Source: Wolbachia endosymbiont of Spodoptera picta (GTDB lineage: Bacteria > Pseudomonadota > Alphaproteobacteria > Rickettsiales > Anaplasmataceae). From it: a DNA stretch of 64,000 bases. Shown piece after piece: positions 10,850 to 20,850 of this stretch. The DNA lies in the NCBI RefSeq assembly GCF_018141665.1, contig NZ_CP067976.1, positions 682,001-746,000 on the forward strand. Reading direction: 5' to 3'. Each line of letters starts with the position of its first letter. Position 1 is the stretch's first letter. The position numbers and the translations under genes were made by a program. The notes beneath the pieces are model-generated. The model was given only the letters and a program-made list of their open reading frames with translations. It was not told where the DNA came from and searched no databases.

Positions 10850-11154
10850 CTAGAAAAAAGATAAATAATTAATAGTTAAACTGACTTTGATTTACCAACA
10901 ATTGAAAGAACATCATTCGAGTGGCAGAAAAATGAGCCAGTTCATGATAATTTCAAATTTTCACCTTTTATCTTATAGGTAATGATTGTTGAACTTATTT
11001 CTTTCTCGAGATTATGTACAAACTCTAACAAATTAAATCTCACAACAAATTTGTTGTTTCATAGCTTTTATATCATACTATAATTGCAATTGTTTTAACA
11101 ATAATCAGAGCCTAAAAGAGGTTTATTATCAATGGACTATTTATAAAAAATCTT
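10850..11154. other. 305-bp intergenic region, no gene seen
   Basis: No credible open reading frame or tRNA fold was found. It holds a perfect 16-bp palindrome (ACAACAAA/TTTGTTGT, 11042-11057) and, just downstream, a TATAAT hexamer (11079-11084) with a weak TTGTTT 19 bases before it. These could form the promoter and an operator for the MFS gene. This is inference only. Confidence 0.45.
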
Positions 11155-12351
11155 ATGGAAAATAAAGCTTGGTTCATTTGGCTCATCAGTAACTTGATTG
11201 TTGTATTCAGCAATATGCAGATAATCTACACCTTTATAAGCGTGAATCTTGAAAAAGAACTTGAGCTCACAATCGCGCAAGTTGCACTAGCTAATTCAGC
11301 ATATACTTGGACTTTTGCTATCTCACAATTTTTTAGTGGGGCAATGTTTAATGTTTTTTCCAGCAAAAAAATTTATTTTTTCTCATTGTCAATCATGCTC
11401 TTTGGTTTTTTTGTCCTTATCAAGAGTGACAATTTTGCCCATTTAATTTTATCTCAATTTTTGATCGCAATTGGAGCATCGTTTGGTTTTATTGGCGCTG
11501 CTCATGTAAGTAGCACATATTTTCCCCTTACTCAATTTGGACTGATGTTCTCACTAGTGCAGACAATTTCAAGTCTTTCTGCTTTGATGATTCAAATGTG
11601 CTTCTCTAGCTTGCTTGCCGAAGGTGCAGATTGGAAAAATCTTATTGTATGCGTAATATTATTTGGCGTATCGATATTTGTACTTATGTTTTTTTATCCG
11701 AAAGGACTTTCAAAAAAAAATTTGGGGGAATACACAATAAAGAGCTCTATAAAAACAGTAATATGTTCTGTACTAACAGTGCTAAAATTAAGAGATATCT
11801 GGATAACCTCAATAGTGGATGCTATTACTTTTGGAACATTTTTAGCGCTTAATATGCTGTGGGCACCAAGGTTACTAAGCAACTTAGAACTCAATACAAT
11901 GGAGTTAGGTGTGGCAACTGCAATATTGTGGCTTGGTCTTGCAGTTGGTGTTCCAATTGCAGATCTAATCTCAAATCTATTTAAAAATAGAAGGCACGTA
12001 ATCTCTGCTTTTGCCACATTGCAAAGTATTTCAGCTATTATTTTACTGTGCGGCAATTTAACAGTTCATATTATATACTTTTGTATGTTAATGTTTGGTT
12101 TTTTTGCAGGAGGACATATGCTTAATTTTACTGTTGGTAGTGAGGTTGTTGAGCAGAAGTATATTAGCACATCATCATCCATTATCAATGGATTTATGTT
12201 TGTTATGAGTGGAATTTTAGTGTCAATTTTAGCACTTTTTTCAGATCATCAAATGGCGCTTTTCACAATATTTGCAATGTTAACATTTGCTAGTATTTTT
12301 AATTATGCTACAAAAGAAACATACTATAAAAATAAAGTAGCTGAATCTTGA
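11155..12351 (+). CDS. Major facilitator superfamily transporter
   Basis: A 398-residue integral membrane protein with about 12 hydrophobic segments in two halves, consistent with MFS topology (for example WFIWLISNLIVVFSNMQIIY at the N-terminus and MLMFGFFAGGHMLNF in the second half). The substrate cannot be told from the sequence. Rickettsiales carry many MFS paralogues of this size for metabolite and osmolyte exchange with the host cell. It stands alone, with a possible promoter at 11051-11084 and ihfA about 40 bp downstream. Confidence 0.85.
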   Translation: MENKAWFIWLISNLIVVFSNMQIIYTFISVNLEKELELTIAQVALANSAYTWTFAISQFFSGAMFNVFSSKKIYFFSLSIMLFGFFVLIKSDNFAHLILSQFLIAIGASFGFIGAAHVSSTYFPLTQFGLMFSLVQTISSLSALMIQMCFSSLLAEGADWKNLIVCVILFGVSIFVLMFFYPKGLSKKNLGEYTIKSSIKTVICSVLTVLKLRDIWITSIVDAITFGTFLALNMLWAPRLLSNLELNTMELGVATAILWLGLAVGVPIADLISNLFKNRRHVISAFATLQSISAIILLCGNLTVHIIYFCMLMFGFFAGGHMLNFTVGSEVVEQKYISTSSSIINGFMFVMSGILVSILALFSDHQMALFTIFAMLTFASIFNYATKETYYKNKVAES

Positions 12352-12389
12352 GTCGATTGTTATATTATATTAACATACTGTAATAAATT

Positions 12390-12689
12390 ATGACAACAAA
12401 AGACACAACAGTAACTAAGGCAACAATAGCTGAATGTATAAATCAGGAAATTGGATTATCGAAAGAAGACTCTATTGCAATAATAGATGATATATTGGAT
12501 GAGATAAAAACGAGCTTAGCAAAGGATGGAATAGTAAAAATATCTTCATTTGGAACATTTTTGGTTAAAAACAAGAAAGAAAGACCAGGAAATATACCAA
12601 AGACATCGGAAAGGGTAGTAATTCAAGCGAGAAAATCAATTTCTTTTAGACCTTCAAAAATGATGAAGAAATTAATAAACAACCGATGA
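12390..12689 (+). CDS. ihfA: Integration host factor alpha subunit / HU-family protein
   Basis: A 99-residue DNA-bending protein of the HU/IHF family. The family pattern is seen throughout: the N-terminal dimer helices, ISSFGTFLVKNKKERPGNIPKTSE for the beta-arm, and ARKSISFRPSKMMK at the end, which fits IHF-alpha better than HU. Its stop overlaps the start of a MerR-type regulator (ATGA), an arrangement common in alphaproteobacteria. It likely shapes the nucleoid and assists transcription. Confidence 0.88.
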   Translation: MTTKDTTVTKATIAECINQEIGLSKEDSIAIIDDILDEIKTSLAKDGIVKISSFGTFLVKNKKERPGNIPKTSERVVIQARKSISFRPSKMMKKLINNR

Positions 12690-13012
12690 ATAAGGAAAAA
12701 TTATTTTACACAATTGGAGAAGTAGCTGAAGAACTACATTTGGAGCAGCATGTTTTAAGATTCTGGGAAAGTCAATTCCATCAAATTAAACCCATAAAAC
12801 GGAAGGGAAGAAGACTATATGATCATAAGTGTATAGAGGCAATAAAGAAAATAAAATATATGCTATATGACAAAGGATATACAATAAAAGGAGTACAAAA
12901 GGAATTTGGTAACGATGTAAGAATTGATCATTATTCAAGAAATTTGTTGCAAGAACTTACCGATTTAAGAGACTATTTGACTGATAAAATAAATGAAGAA
13001 AGTAATAAATAG
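12686..13012 (+). CDS. MerR-family transcriptional regulator
   Basis: A 108-residue protein made of a single MerR-type winged helix (IGEVAEELHLEQHVLRFWESQF, then the wing KRKGRRLYDHKCIEAIKKIKYMLYDKGYTIKGVQKEF) with a short coiled tail. It lacks the Cys residues of metal-sensing MerR proteins. The four-base overlap with ihfA points to co-expression. The ligand is unknown. Short MerR proteins next to ihfA are a recurring alphaproteobacterial pairing. Confidence 0.9.
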   Translation: MNKEKLFYTIGEVAEELHLEQHVLRFWESQFHQIKPIKRKGRRLYDHKCIEAIKKIKYMLYDKGYTIKGVQKEFGNDVRIDHYSRNLLQELTDLRDYLTDKINEESNK

Positions 13013-13064
13013 ACAAAAAACACTATAAAGTTTTGTGAAAGTTGATATATCTAGAGATAAGTGT

Positions 13065-13655
13065 ATGTGTCGTATAGCATTGTTCTTTATATTATCAGCA
13101 ATACTGATAAGCTGTGGCCTGCAAAAACCTGCACCTGTACTACTTAAAGGCGAAGAATTTTATGGAAAAAGAGACCTAGAGTACACAAGGGAGTATCATT
13201 TGATTAAAGAAAATGTTGATTCTTCGCTGCGAAAAGAAAGTAGAAAAGCCTTTGTAGATAAGGTATATAACAATAATGCACAAAGCATGTGTAAATTTGT
13301 AATACCGGTTAAAGGTGCAGTTACCTCTTCTGATAAAATATGTCAAGATGGCATAAAAATTACTGCTCAAAGTGGAACAAAGGTTATTGCTTCTGCACCT
13401 GGCAAAGTAATATACGTAGGCAAAGGCCTGAGGTGGTACGGAAATTTAATTATAGTGGAACATAAAGATAATTACATGACTATGTACTCCTATTTAAAAA
13501 ACATACAAGTTGAAATTGGTGATAAAGTAAAACAAGGTCAAGTAATTGGATCTGCAGGTAAATCAAGCACACAAGATAAAGATCCGCAGATGTGTTTCAC
13601 AATAAGGCATAATGGTCAAGCAGTCGATCCTTTAGTACATATAAACTGTGATTGA
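13065..13655 (+). CDS. LytM/M23-fold lipoprotein lacking zinc ligands (NlpD-like)
   Basis: An exported lipoprotein with a C-terminal M23 (LytM) fold. ATG 13065 gives a compact lipoprotein signal peptide ending in LISC (lipid Cys17); a GTG at 13035 is the longer alternative. The fold is recognised by [24 protein letters not shown], then [14 protein letters not shown], then [14 protein letters not shown] and [13 protein letters not shown]. All usual zinc ligands are replaced: HxGxD reads CQDGIK, YxHL reads YSYL, and HLHFE reads QMCFT. It is therefore probably a non-catalytic activator of cell-wall amidases (as NlpD and EnvC are) rather than a peptidase. It lies a few bases before leuS. Confidence 0.85.
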   Translation: MCRIALFFILSAILISCGLQKPAPVLLKGEEFYGKRDLEYTREYHLIKENVDSSLRKESRKAFVDKVYNNNAQSMCKFVIPVKGAVTSSDKICQDGIKITAQSGTKVIASAPGKVIYVGKGLRWYGNLIIVEHKDNYMTMYSYLKNIQVEIGDKVKQGQVIGSAGKSSTQDKDPQMCFTIRHNGQAVDPLVHINCD

Positions 13656-13659
13656 ATTT

Positions 13660-16119
13660 ATGAAATATGATTTTAAAAACGTTGAAAAATTCTACCAAAA
13701 TAAGTGGGATTTTTCTGTAAGCAAAGATAGTAAAAAGAAGAAATGTTACGTGTTGGAAATGTTTCCATATCCATCTGGTAAGATTCATATGGGGCACCTG
13801 CGTAACTATGCAATAGGAGATGTTATAGCACGTTACAAGAGAGCTCATGGATTTGAGGTTTTGCACCCAATTGGCTGGGATGCGTTTGGATTACCAGCTG
13901 AAAATGCAGCAAGGGACAATAATATTAACCCTGCAGCGTGGACAAAAGAGAATATAGACAATATGCGTGCACAGCTAAAATCTATAGGTCTTTCCTACAA
14001 TTGGAATCACGAGCTTTCCACATGTGAGCCTGATTATTACAAACACGAACAGAAATTTTTTCTGGATTTTTTAAAGCATGGTCTTGCCTATCGAAAAGAG
14101 TCGTGGGTTAATTGGGATCCAGTGGACCAAACAGTGCTTGCAAATGAGCAAGTGGTTGATGGAAAAGGATGGCGATCAGGTGCAGTTGTTGAAAAACGTA
14201 AGTTATTCCAATGGTTTTTAAAGATTACTGATTTTGCTGAAGATTTGCTTCATTGTCTGCAAAGTTTAAAAAATTGGCCAGAAAAAGTCAAAACTATGCA
14301 AGAGCGCTGGATAGGAAAATCTGAAGGGGCAACTATAGATTTTGAAATAGTTGGCCTGAATAAGAAATTGAAGATTTTTACAACTTCTCCTCATACTTTA
14401 TTTGGAGCTTCTTTTCTTGCAGTAGGAGCAGAGCACCCTATTGTACAAGACCTTAAGGACAAAGAAATAAGAGACTTTATTGGTAATATGAAGGCAAAGG
14501 GGGAGAATGATGAAAAAATTGGAATTTACACTGGACTGAACGTCAGGCACCCATTTCTCGACAAGGAATTACCAATTTATATAGCGAATTTTGTGTTGAT
14601 GGAGTATGGAGAAGGTGCGATTTTTGGTTGCCCTGCACATGATCAGCGTGATTTTGAATTTGCACAGAAGTATGGTTTACCGATTATTCCTGTAGTTTGT
14701 GAAGAGACCACAGAGATCTTAAAAGAACCGTACTTCGGTGATGGAGTGATGTTCAATTCTGAATTCTTAAACGGACTAATGATTAATGAGGCAAAAAAAG
14801 TAATCATAAAAAAACTTGAAGAAAAAGGAATAGGTAAGAAAACAATAAACTATCGTCTACACGATTGGGGAATTTCAAGGCAACGTTATTGGGGATGTCC
14901 TATACCTATTATACATTGTAAAGATTGTGGAATTGTTCCAGTTCCAGAAAAAGACCTCCCTGTTGTTCTACCAACGGATGTAGAATTTACAAGTGGTGGT
15001 AATCCCCTGGATAAGCACCCAACCTGGAAATTTGTTGATTGTCCAAAGTGCGGAAAGCAAGCAGAGCGTGAAACTGATACATTCGACACCTTTTTTGAGT
15101 CTTCCTGGTATTTTGCTTCATTTTGCAGTGAAAATAAATCGATTAATAAAGATACTTGTAATCGTTTTATGCCTGTTGATTATTACATAGGTGGAATAGA
15201 ACATGCAATTCTACATTTGCTTTACTCAAGGTTTTTCTGCCATGCTTTAACTAAATGTGGCTATTTTGATGTTAAAGAGCCTTTCTCTACTTTAATCACT
15301 CAAGGAATGGTCTGCCATATAACTTATAAAGATGAGAATGGCAAATGGCTCTTTCCCGAAGAAGCAAAAGAGTTGATTGCGAAGGGTGCTAAGATCCAAG
15401 TTGGAAAAGTCGAAAAGATGAGTAAGTCAAAGAAAAATACAGTTGACCCAAACTTTATCATAGAAAAATACGGTGCTGATACTGCTCGTTTGTTTGTATT
15501 ATCCGATATCCCCCCAGAAAAAGATATGGAATGGTCTGATGATGGCGTGGAAGGTTGTTTTCGCTACATAAATAAATTGTGGCGTATGGTAGTGCAACTT
15601 AGGCCCGTAAACATACACTATGATAATGAAAACATTGTAGGTAAACTCCTAGAGTACAGAAAAAAAATCCATAAACTATTGCAAGGGCTTACAGATGACT
15701 TGGAAAACTGCAGATTAAATTGTATGGTAGCAAAGTTTCGTGAAATGACAAATTTAATAGCTGAAATAGACGTAAAAACTGGAAAATCTCTTATTGATGA
15801 AGGTATATGCATACTAATCAGAGTAATTGAGCCATTCATGCCACATCTGGCTGAAAATTTATGGCAAAAAATAGGAGGCGAAGGCATGCTATATATGCAA
15901 CCTTGGCCAAAAGCTGATGAATCACTACTAATTGATAATATGGTGACTGTAGCAGTGCAGATCAATGGAAAGTTACGTGCGACCATTGAAGTGGCAACTG
16001 ATTTACCTCAAGAAAAATTGAAGAAAATAGCAACAGATTCTGTATCTAACAAAATCGATCAAAGCAAAATTCGCACTATATATGCTGTACCAAATAAGGT
16101 AGTAAACATAGTTATATAA
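13660..16119 (+). CDS. leuS: Leucyl-tRNA synthetase
   Basis: Charges tRNA-Leu with leucine; a class I synthetase with an editing (CP1) domain. The product is 819 residues. The HIGH motif is HMGH (43-46), the KMSKS motif is intact (EKMSKSKKN, about residue 585), and the editing domain shows the conserved [20 protein letters not shown] zinc-type cysteine cluster ([14 protein letters not shown]...CPKCG) sits in the central region. I chose ATG 13660 over an upstream GTG in the same frame that would overlap the preceding gene. Confidence 0.97.
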   Translation: MKYDFKNVEKFYQNKWDFSVSKDSKKKKCYVLEMFPYPSGKIHMGHLRNYAIGDVIARYKRAHGFEVLHPIGWDAFGLPAENAARDNNINPAAWTKENIDNMRAQLKSIGLSYNWNHELSTCEPDYYKHEQKFFLDFLKHGLAYRKESWVNWDPVDQTVLANEQVVDGKGWRSGAVVEKRKLFQWFLKITDFAEDLLHCLQSLKNWPEKVKTMQERWIGKSEGATIDFEIVGLNKKLKIFTTSPHTLFGASFLAVGAEHPIVQDLKDKEIRDFIGNMKAKGENDEKIGIYTGLNVRHPFLDKELPIYIANFVLMEYGEGAIFGCPAHDQRDFEFAQKYGLPIIPVVCEETTEILKEPYFGDGVMFNSEFLNGLMINEAKKVIIKKLEEKGIGKKTINYRLHDWGISRQRYWGCPIPIIHCKDCGIVPVPEKDLPVVLPTDVEFTSGGNPLDKHPTWKFVDCPKCGKQAERETDTFDTFFESSWYFASFCSENKSINKDTCNRFMPVDYYIGGIEHAILHLLYSRFFCHALTKCGYFDVKEPFSTLITQGMVCHITYKDENGKWLFPEEAKELIAKGAKIQVGKVEKMSKSKKNTVDPNFIIEKYGADTARLFVLSDIPPEKDMEWSDDGVEGCFRYINKLWRMVVQLRPVNIHYDNENIVGKLLEYRKKIHKLLQGLTDDLENCRLNCMVAKFREMTNLIAEIDVKTGKSLIDEGICILIRVIEPFMPHLAENLWQKIGGEGMLYMQPWPKADESLLIDNMVTVAVQINGKLRATIEVATDLPQEKLKKIATDSVSNKIDQSKIRTIYAVPNKVVNIVI

Positions 16120-16239
16120 AAATTTTGAGTAGCATGTCCCTAATTTCGTAGGTATACTTTTTTTGATATGAGGTTATATCTTTTTTAATATAAAGGATAT
16201 ATACTTGTGCATTATATATTTTTTTGTATGGGTAGTTAT

Positions 16240-16851
16240 ATGAAAATAAAAGGATTGTGTGTTTTAGCTGTGTTGCTCACTTCATCTCTAGCAGGTGCAG
16301 CTAGTAATAAAGCAGCTAGTAATAGTGCAAAAGAGCAGTACTACGCAGGTTTAAACTTTGGTGGTGGATGGGGTACTGGATTAAAAATAAAACCTGGCTT
16401 AGTTTTTGGTTATAATTATGATAAAAGCTCTAAGTTTGAACTTGAGATTCTCACTGACGTAAGTGATATGTTTGGAGGTAAGGATGCAGAAGGAAAGGAC
16501 AAAGACAAGAAAATGGGAGCTAGTTTATTAGCAAATTACCGTTATTATCCTGACGTTGACATTGATCCTGTGAAACTATATGTCAGTGGAGGTTTAGGTG
16601 GATATCTCCAAGTAATACCTTTTGGCTCTGGTAAATCTGAAGGAAGCTCTAATGCAGCTGAAGCTCAAGATAACACACTAGATAAAGTACTAGGTGCTAT
16701 TTCCTACAAACTGAAGGTTGGTGTTGATTATGAAGTTGCTCCACAGATAGTTGGTACAGCTGCTTTAACCGTAGGTGGGCAACTGAGTGGTGTAAAAGCA
16801 ATGACAGTACCGGATATGATGCTGGAAGTAGGAGTACGCTATAATTTTTAA
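16240..16851 (+). CDS. Wsp-like outer membrane protein (Msp4 family), copy 1
   Basis: A 203-residue predicted outer-membrane beta-barrel of the surface antigen family that includes Wolbachia Wsp and Anaplasma Msp4. A Sec signal peptide (residues 1-21, ending AGAA) leads into YYAGLNFGGGWG. Alternating strands follow, for example KLYVSGGLGGYLQVIPFG and KLKVGVDYEVAPQIVG, ending in the strand EVGVRYNF with C-terminal Phe, the signal for BAM insertion. One extracellular-loop insert is Lys/Asp-rich (about residues 80-95). ATG 16240 is the start that places the signal peptide at the N-terminus. It is paralogous to the next gene. Confidence 0.9.
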   Translation: MKIKGLCVLAVLLTSSLAGAASNKAASNSAKEQYYAGLNFGGGWGTGLKIKPGLVFGYNYDKSSKFELEILTDVSDMFGGKDAEGKDKDKKMGASLLANYRYYPDVDIDPVKLYVSGGLGGYLQVIPFGSGKSEGSSNAAEAQDNTLDKVLGAISYKLKVGVDYEVAPQIVGTAALTVGGQLSGVKAMTVPDMMLEVGVRYNF

Positions 16852-16967
16852 TGCTGGATAACATTGAATACATGTTTAATGTTTAGGTGTAACCACAAGC
16901 GATGCTCAAAACTTGCTGCTAGCATGTTTGAACACTTATTCCAGTCTGTTTTAAGGAAGTAATGTGT

Positions 16968-17699
16968 ATGAATTATATGAGAACGATGAAAGTGTTCGCT
17001 GTGTTGGTTGCTTTAGCAAGTACAGCTAGTAATGGTACAAGTGAGTTAGAAGATCAGTACAAAGATCGGTATGAAGACCAGTACAAAGATCAGTATGAAG
17101 ATCAACACAAAGATCATTGTGAAGATCAATACGAAGATCGATATGAAGACCAGTACGAAGATCATTACTATGTAGGTTATGTAGGTTATGTAGGTTTAAA
17201 CTTTGGGACTCGATGGGGTGAAAGCTTTAAATTGAACCCTAACGTTGTCTTTGGTTATCATCATAACAAAAATTCTAAGTTTGAACTTGAGGTTCTTGCT
17301 AACATAAGTGATATAACTGATAAAGCAAAAAGAAAAGTAGGAGCTAGTTTATTGGCAAATTACCTTTACTATCCTGATCTTGAAATTGATCCTATTAAAT
17401 TATATGCTAGTATAGGACTGGGTGGATATATTCGAATATTGCCATCTTTTGGTCTTGGTGAGGATACAAATGCAGTAAATTCAGCTGCAACTGTAGCCGC
17501 AGCCGCAGGTCAAAATGAAACACTAGATAAAATACTGGGTGCTATTTCCTATAAAGTAAAGTTAGGTGTTGATTGTGAAATTATTCCACAGATAGTTAGC
17601 ACAGTTGCTATTGCTGCAAGCGGTCAATTAAGTGGCTTTAAACCACCGATGAAAAAACCAGATGCAATCATAGAAGTAGGTATACGTTATAATTTTTAA
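16968..17699 (+). CDS. Wsp-like outer membrane protein, copy 2, with tetrapeptide repeats
   Basis: A 243-residue paralogue of the preceding gene; the barrel part aligns from GLNFG to the final IRYNF. Between the short signal-like N-terminus (MKVFAVLVALASTASNG) and the barrel lies an insertion absent from copy 1: ten tandem [E/K]D[Q/R/H]Y-type tetrapeptides, then YVG three times. The tract is highly charged and would be expected either in the periplasm or as a surface tail. ATG 16968 has GGAAG about eight bases upstream; an ATG two codons earlier sits too close. An intergenic gap of about 115 bp separates the paralogues. Confidence 0.88.
   Translation: MNYMRTMKVFAVLVALASTASNGTSELEDQYKDRYEDQYKDQYEDQHKDHCEDQYEDRYEDQYEDHYYVGYVGYVGLNFGTRWGESFKLNPNVVFGYHHNKNSKFELEVLANISDITDKAKRKVGASLLANYLYYPDLEIDPIKLYASIGLGGYIRILPSFGLGEDTNAVNSAATVAAAAGQNETLDKILGAISYKVKLGVDCEIIPQIVSTVAIAASGQLSGFKPPMKKPDAIIEVGIRYNF
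17049..17195 (+). repeat. Intragenic tandem repeats: ten 12-bp units, then three 9-bp units
   Basis: Ten copies of a 12-bp unit (consensus GAAGATCAGTAC, 17049-17168), each coding a tetrapeptide such as EDQY or KDRY, are followed by three exact 9-bp TATGTAGGT copies coding YVG. The frame is kept throughout, as expected for a length-variable coding tract. Confidence 0.93.
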
Positions 17700-17798
17700 G
17701 CTATGAACACTTTGAATCCTTATATACAGTTGTATGCTCGGTGCTATATATGTGCTATTTGCAAAGGTATTCTGTTTATGCTAACATTAAGATAAATC

Positions 17799-18686
17799 TT
17801 AAGCAATAAAATTAGAAGGATCAACTTCCCGCTGTAAGCAAGCAGCAACTACAGTGTTTATCATAAGAAATGCTATTGTCATCGGGCCAACTCCACCAGG
17901 CACTGGAGTAATAGCTTTGACTTTTTCTTTTACTCCCTCAAAGTCAACATCACCCACAAGCTTACTTTGATTTCCTATGTTAATGCTATTTATGCCAACA
18001 TCAATCACTATTGCACCTTTTTTTATCCAATCTGGTTGAACAAAATTTGGCTTTCCAACTGCTGCAACTACTATATCCGCCTTAGAGCAATAATCAGCTA
18101 AATCCCTACTTTGTGAATGCAAGATGGTAACAGTGCAATTTTCTTGCAACAATAGGTGAAACATTGGCTTACCCACAATATTGGATCTGCCAATGATTAC
18201 CGCATTTTTACCGGACAGATTATTTTCAACTGACTTAATTAAATGCAAAGAACCTTTGGGAGTACAAGGTATCAGACAATTTTTTTCACCTTTAACTAAC
18301 CTGCCAACATTCTCATCATGAAAGCCATCTACATCTTTTTCAACACTTACTGTATTAATTATTCTACTTGCACTGATGTGCTTTGGTAAAGGTAACTGAA
18401 CTAAAATTCCATGCACAGATGAATCTTCATTTAATGTATTAACTTTTTCAATCAATTCATCTTCTGAGATACTATCAGGCAAAACAATAGTTTCAGAACT
18501 TATGCCTATTGATTCTGCTTTTCTTTGTTTATTACGAACGTAGACCTGACTTGCTGGATTGCTACCCACAAGAATTACTTTAAGACAAGGAAAAACATTA
18601 TACTCTTTCTTTAAAATATCAATTTTTTTTGATAGCTCCTCACAGAGATCATTTGCTATTTTTTTACCGTTAATAATAATTGACAT
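17799..18686 (-). CDS. folD: Methylenetetrahydrofolate dehydrogenase/cyclohydrolase
   Basis: A bifunctional one-carbon enzyme that interconverts 5,10-methylene- and 10-formyl-tetrahydrofolate with NADP. The 295-residue product has the catalytic region [14 protein letters not shown] (catalytic Lys), the substrate loop [13 protein letters not shown], the NADP-binding [10 protein letters not shown] and the C-terminal signature [16 protein letters not shown]. The frame extends 13 codons further upstream, but ATG 18686 matches family N-termini. Its start lies 17 bases inside ubiX, so the two are co-transcribed. Confidence 0.96.
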   Translation of the reverse strand: MSIIINGKKIANDLCEELSKKIDILKKEYNVFPCLKVILVGSNPASQVYVRNKQRKAESIGISSETIVLPDSISEDELIEKVNTLNEDSSVHGILVQLPLPKHISASRIINTVSVEKDVDGFHDENVGRLVKGEKNCLIPCTPKGSLHLIKSVENNLSGKNAVIIGRSNIVGKPMFHLLLQENCTVTILHSQSRDLADYCSKADIVVAAVGKPNFVQPDWIKKGAIVIDVGINSINIGNQSKLVGDVDFEGVKEKVKAITPVPGGVGPMTIAFLMINTVVAACLQREVDPSNFIA

Positions 18687-19245
18687 TTCCTTGCCACTCC
18701 TTGAAGTCAGGTAATGCAATATCAAATAAATTCAATACTTTACCAACAGCATGATTTACAATATCATCCAAAGATTTTGGTTTAATATAAAAAGCAGGCA
18801 TCGGCGGAGCAATAATTGCTCCCATCTCCGTTAGTTTTAACATATTTCGGAGATGTCCAAGATGTAGTGGAGATTCTCGCACCATAAGAACTAATTTTCT
18901 TCTTTCTTTTAGAGTTACATCTGCAGCCCTTGTTAATAGATTGGAAGTCACCCCCGATGCTATTTCAGACATTGTTTTCATAGAACATGGAGCAATAACC
19001 ATACCTGAGGTTTTAAATGAGCCGCTTGCTATTTTTTCTCCTATTTTTTCTTCAGAATAGTAAAAATCTGCAAGCGATATAATATCTTCAAGTTTTTCTT
19101 TAATCTCATGAGCTATAGTTATTTTTCCAGCACTGCTGATCACTAAATGAGTTTCATGATTGGTATTTTTTAGTGCCTCTAGAATCCGTACACCGTAAAT
19201 AGAACCAGATGCTCCACTTATTCCAATTACAATCCTACTATTCAC
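18670..19245 (-). CDS. ubiX: Flavin prenyltransferase UbiX
   Basis: Makes prenylated FMN, the cofactor of the UbiD decarboxylase in ubiquinone synthesis. The 191-residue product begins with the flavin-binding [19 protein letters not shown] and has the [26 protein letters not shown] and [18 protein letters not shown] motifs and the conserved APPMPAFY. The normal length is about 190. It overlaps folD downstream and the GapR-like gene upstream (by eight bases), forming a minus-strand unit. Confidence 0.95.
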   Translation of the reverse strand: MNSRIVIGISGASGSIYGVRILEALKNTNHETHLVISSAGKITIAHEIKEKLEDIISLADFYYSEEKIGEKIASGSFKTSGMVIAPCSMKTMSEIASGVTSNLLTRAADVTLKERRKLVLMVRESPLHLGHLRNMLKLTEMGAIIAPPMPAFYIKPKSLDDIVNHAVGKVLNLFDIALPDFKEWQGNVNYY

Positions 19246-19495
19246 CTTCGTAATTCATTCCCAATGCACGTTTGTAGGTATCAAGTAATATTTCCTGTTC
19301 CTCCCTGTCATCATCATCCATCTTTCTTAGCCTAATAATCTGTTTCATCACTTTTATATCCCAACCTTCATCTGCAGCTTTTGCATATACATCACAAATG
19401 TGATCTTGCACATCCCTCTTTTCTTGTTCAAGTTTTTCGATTCTCTCTATATAGCTCTTCAAATCTTCAGCCGTTATTTTTACTGTATCTTCCAT
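19238..19495 (-). CDS. GapR-like DNA-binding protein (DUF2312)
   Basis: An 85-residue helical protein. The ITAEDLKSYIERIEKLEQEK...VYAKAADEGWDIKVMKQIIRLRKMD pattern is the DUF2312 signature found throughout alphaproteobacteria. The Caulobacter member, GapR, binds AT-rich or overtwisted DNA and helps chromosome segregation, so a nucleoid role is likely here. ATG 19495 is preferred; a TTG at 19504, just after the upstream stop codon, is possible. It overlaps ubiX by eight bases. Confidence 0.88.
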   Translation of the reverse strand: MEDTVKITAEDLKSYIERIEKLEQEKRDVQDHICDVYAKAADEGWDIKVMKQIIRLRKMDDDDREEQEILLDTYKRALGMNYEGE

Positions 19496-19504
19496 AGAAC
19501 CCAA

Positions 19505-20782
19505 CTAATTAATTGCTACTACAGTATTATCAGTTTTTACTTGTACTTCAATCATAGTAATAATATTTTTATCTTTTTTTAAAATCTTAAAGTAAAAACC
19601 GTACATGGAAAACTCTTCATTTTCTTCAGGAATGCGCTCTATCTCGTTTACAATCATACCTGCTAGAGTTGTAGCTTCTTCATCAGGAAGATCCCAATGT
19701 AACTGTCTATTAATATCCCTAATAGTAGATTTTCCTTCTATGTGATACATATTATCGGATATCTTTTTTATAAAATTCTCTGTGATCAAATCATGTTCAT
19801 CTGAAATTTCTCCAACTATTTCTTCCAGTATATCCTCAAGAGTTACGATTCCCTGTAGTGCTCCATACTCATCAATAACAAATGCAAGGTGTTTCCTGTT
19901 TTTACGGAAGTTGTGAAGTTGTACACTGAGTGGCGTACTTTCTGGTATAAACCAAGGCTTTGACATAACTTTGGCAATCTCTATTTTATTATCCTTTTCA
20001 CGCAAGGCATTTATTAGATTTTTCACGTGAACCACTCCAACAATATTATCTGGTTCTTTTTGCCATAAAGGTACTCTGCTATGGCTACTGGTTAAAATCT
20101 CTCTTATTAACTCTTCTTTATTTCGATCTATATCAAGAGAAAATAAGTTTCTCCTGTGGGTCATAATTTGTGATATTTCTGTCTCAGCCAAATCAAGTAT
20201 ACTATTTAGCATATCTAAATCCTGTTGTAACATAGTGCCCTCACTGCGGTGAAGAGTAATCATATTACGCATTGCATCTGCTGCAGATATTACCTCCCTA
20301 TTCTTATGAAGCCCACATAACTTCAGAATGATATTGACAATAAACTGAATGCCTAATGTCAATGGAGAAAGAACCTTGACAAAAAACAGCATAAAATAAG
20401 CAGAAAGTAATGTAAATTTTTCAGGATTTTGCATGGCGTAAGTTTTTGGTAAAACTTCACAAAATAGCAAAATACAAAACGTCATCATGAATGTTGAAAG
20501 AAATATGCCCTCATTCCCAAAAGAATTTATAAATATTACTGTAAATAAAGCAGAGCAAGTAATGTTAATAATTGTATTACACAGTAATATTGTTCCTATT
20601 GTTAATTCTTTTTTACCTAACAAAAGCTCTATTATCTTGGCTTTTTTGTTACCTTCTAGCTTTAGTTTATTCACTCGGGATCGGCTAATTGAGGTTAACC
20701 CTATTTCTGCTCCTGAGAACAAAAACGATAAAATCAATAAGAAAAAAATTGCTGACAATACTGAAATCAATAACCAATCCAT
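19505..20782 (-). CDS. CNNM/CorC-type membrane protein with CBS pair
   Basis: A 425-residue inner-membrane protein with an N-terminal DUF21 domain of three to four hydrophobic segments (residues 1-190, starting WLLISVLSAIFFLLILSFLF and SGAEIGLTSISRSRVNKL), two CBS motifs (about 205-330, containing VIDEYGALQGIVTLEDILEEIVGEI) and a C-terminal CorC/HlyC domain (about 345-420). Family members (CorB/CNNM, YtfL, TlyC) are linked to magnesium or cobalt efflux. In Rickettsia a related gene is called tlyC, but a haemolysin role should not be assumed. It heads a run of overlapping minus-strand genes. Confidence 0.9.
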   Translation of the reverse strand: MDWLLISVLSAIFFLLILSFLFSGAEIGLTSISRSRVNKLKLEGNKKAKIIELLLGKKELTIGTILLCNTIINITCSALFTVIFINSFGNEGIFLSTFMMTFCILLFCEVLPKTYAMQNPEKFTLLSAYFMLFFVKVLSPLTLGIQFIVNIILKLCGLHKNREVISAADAMRNMITLHRSEGTMLQQDLDMLNSILDLAETEISQIMTHRRNLFSLDIDRNKEELIREILTSSHSRVPLWQKEPDNIVGVVHVKNLINALREKDNKIEIAKVMSKPWFIPESTPLSVQLHNFRKNRKHLAFVIDEYGALQGIVTLEDILEEIVGEISDEHDLITENFIKKISDNMYHIEGKSTIRDINRQLHWDLPDEEATTLAGMIVNEIERIPEENEEFSMYGFYFKILKKDKNIITMIEVQVKTDNTVVAIN

Positions 20783-20850
20783 TAAAGTATGATGTTATTG
20801 CGATATAGAAACAGAGTTGATTTTATATGTTGTAAGAAGCATTTGCAAGT

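Noticed and set aside
16120..16239. Possible small RNA or tRNA between leuS and the first Wsp-like gene
   Set aside because: No cloverleaf, no conserved T-loop sequence and no stable stem were found; it is more likely the Wsp promoter region.
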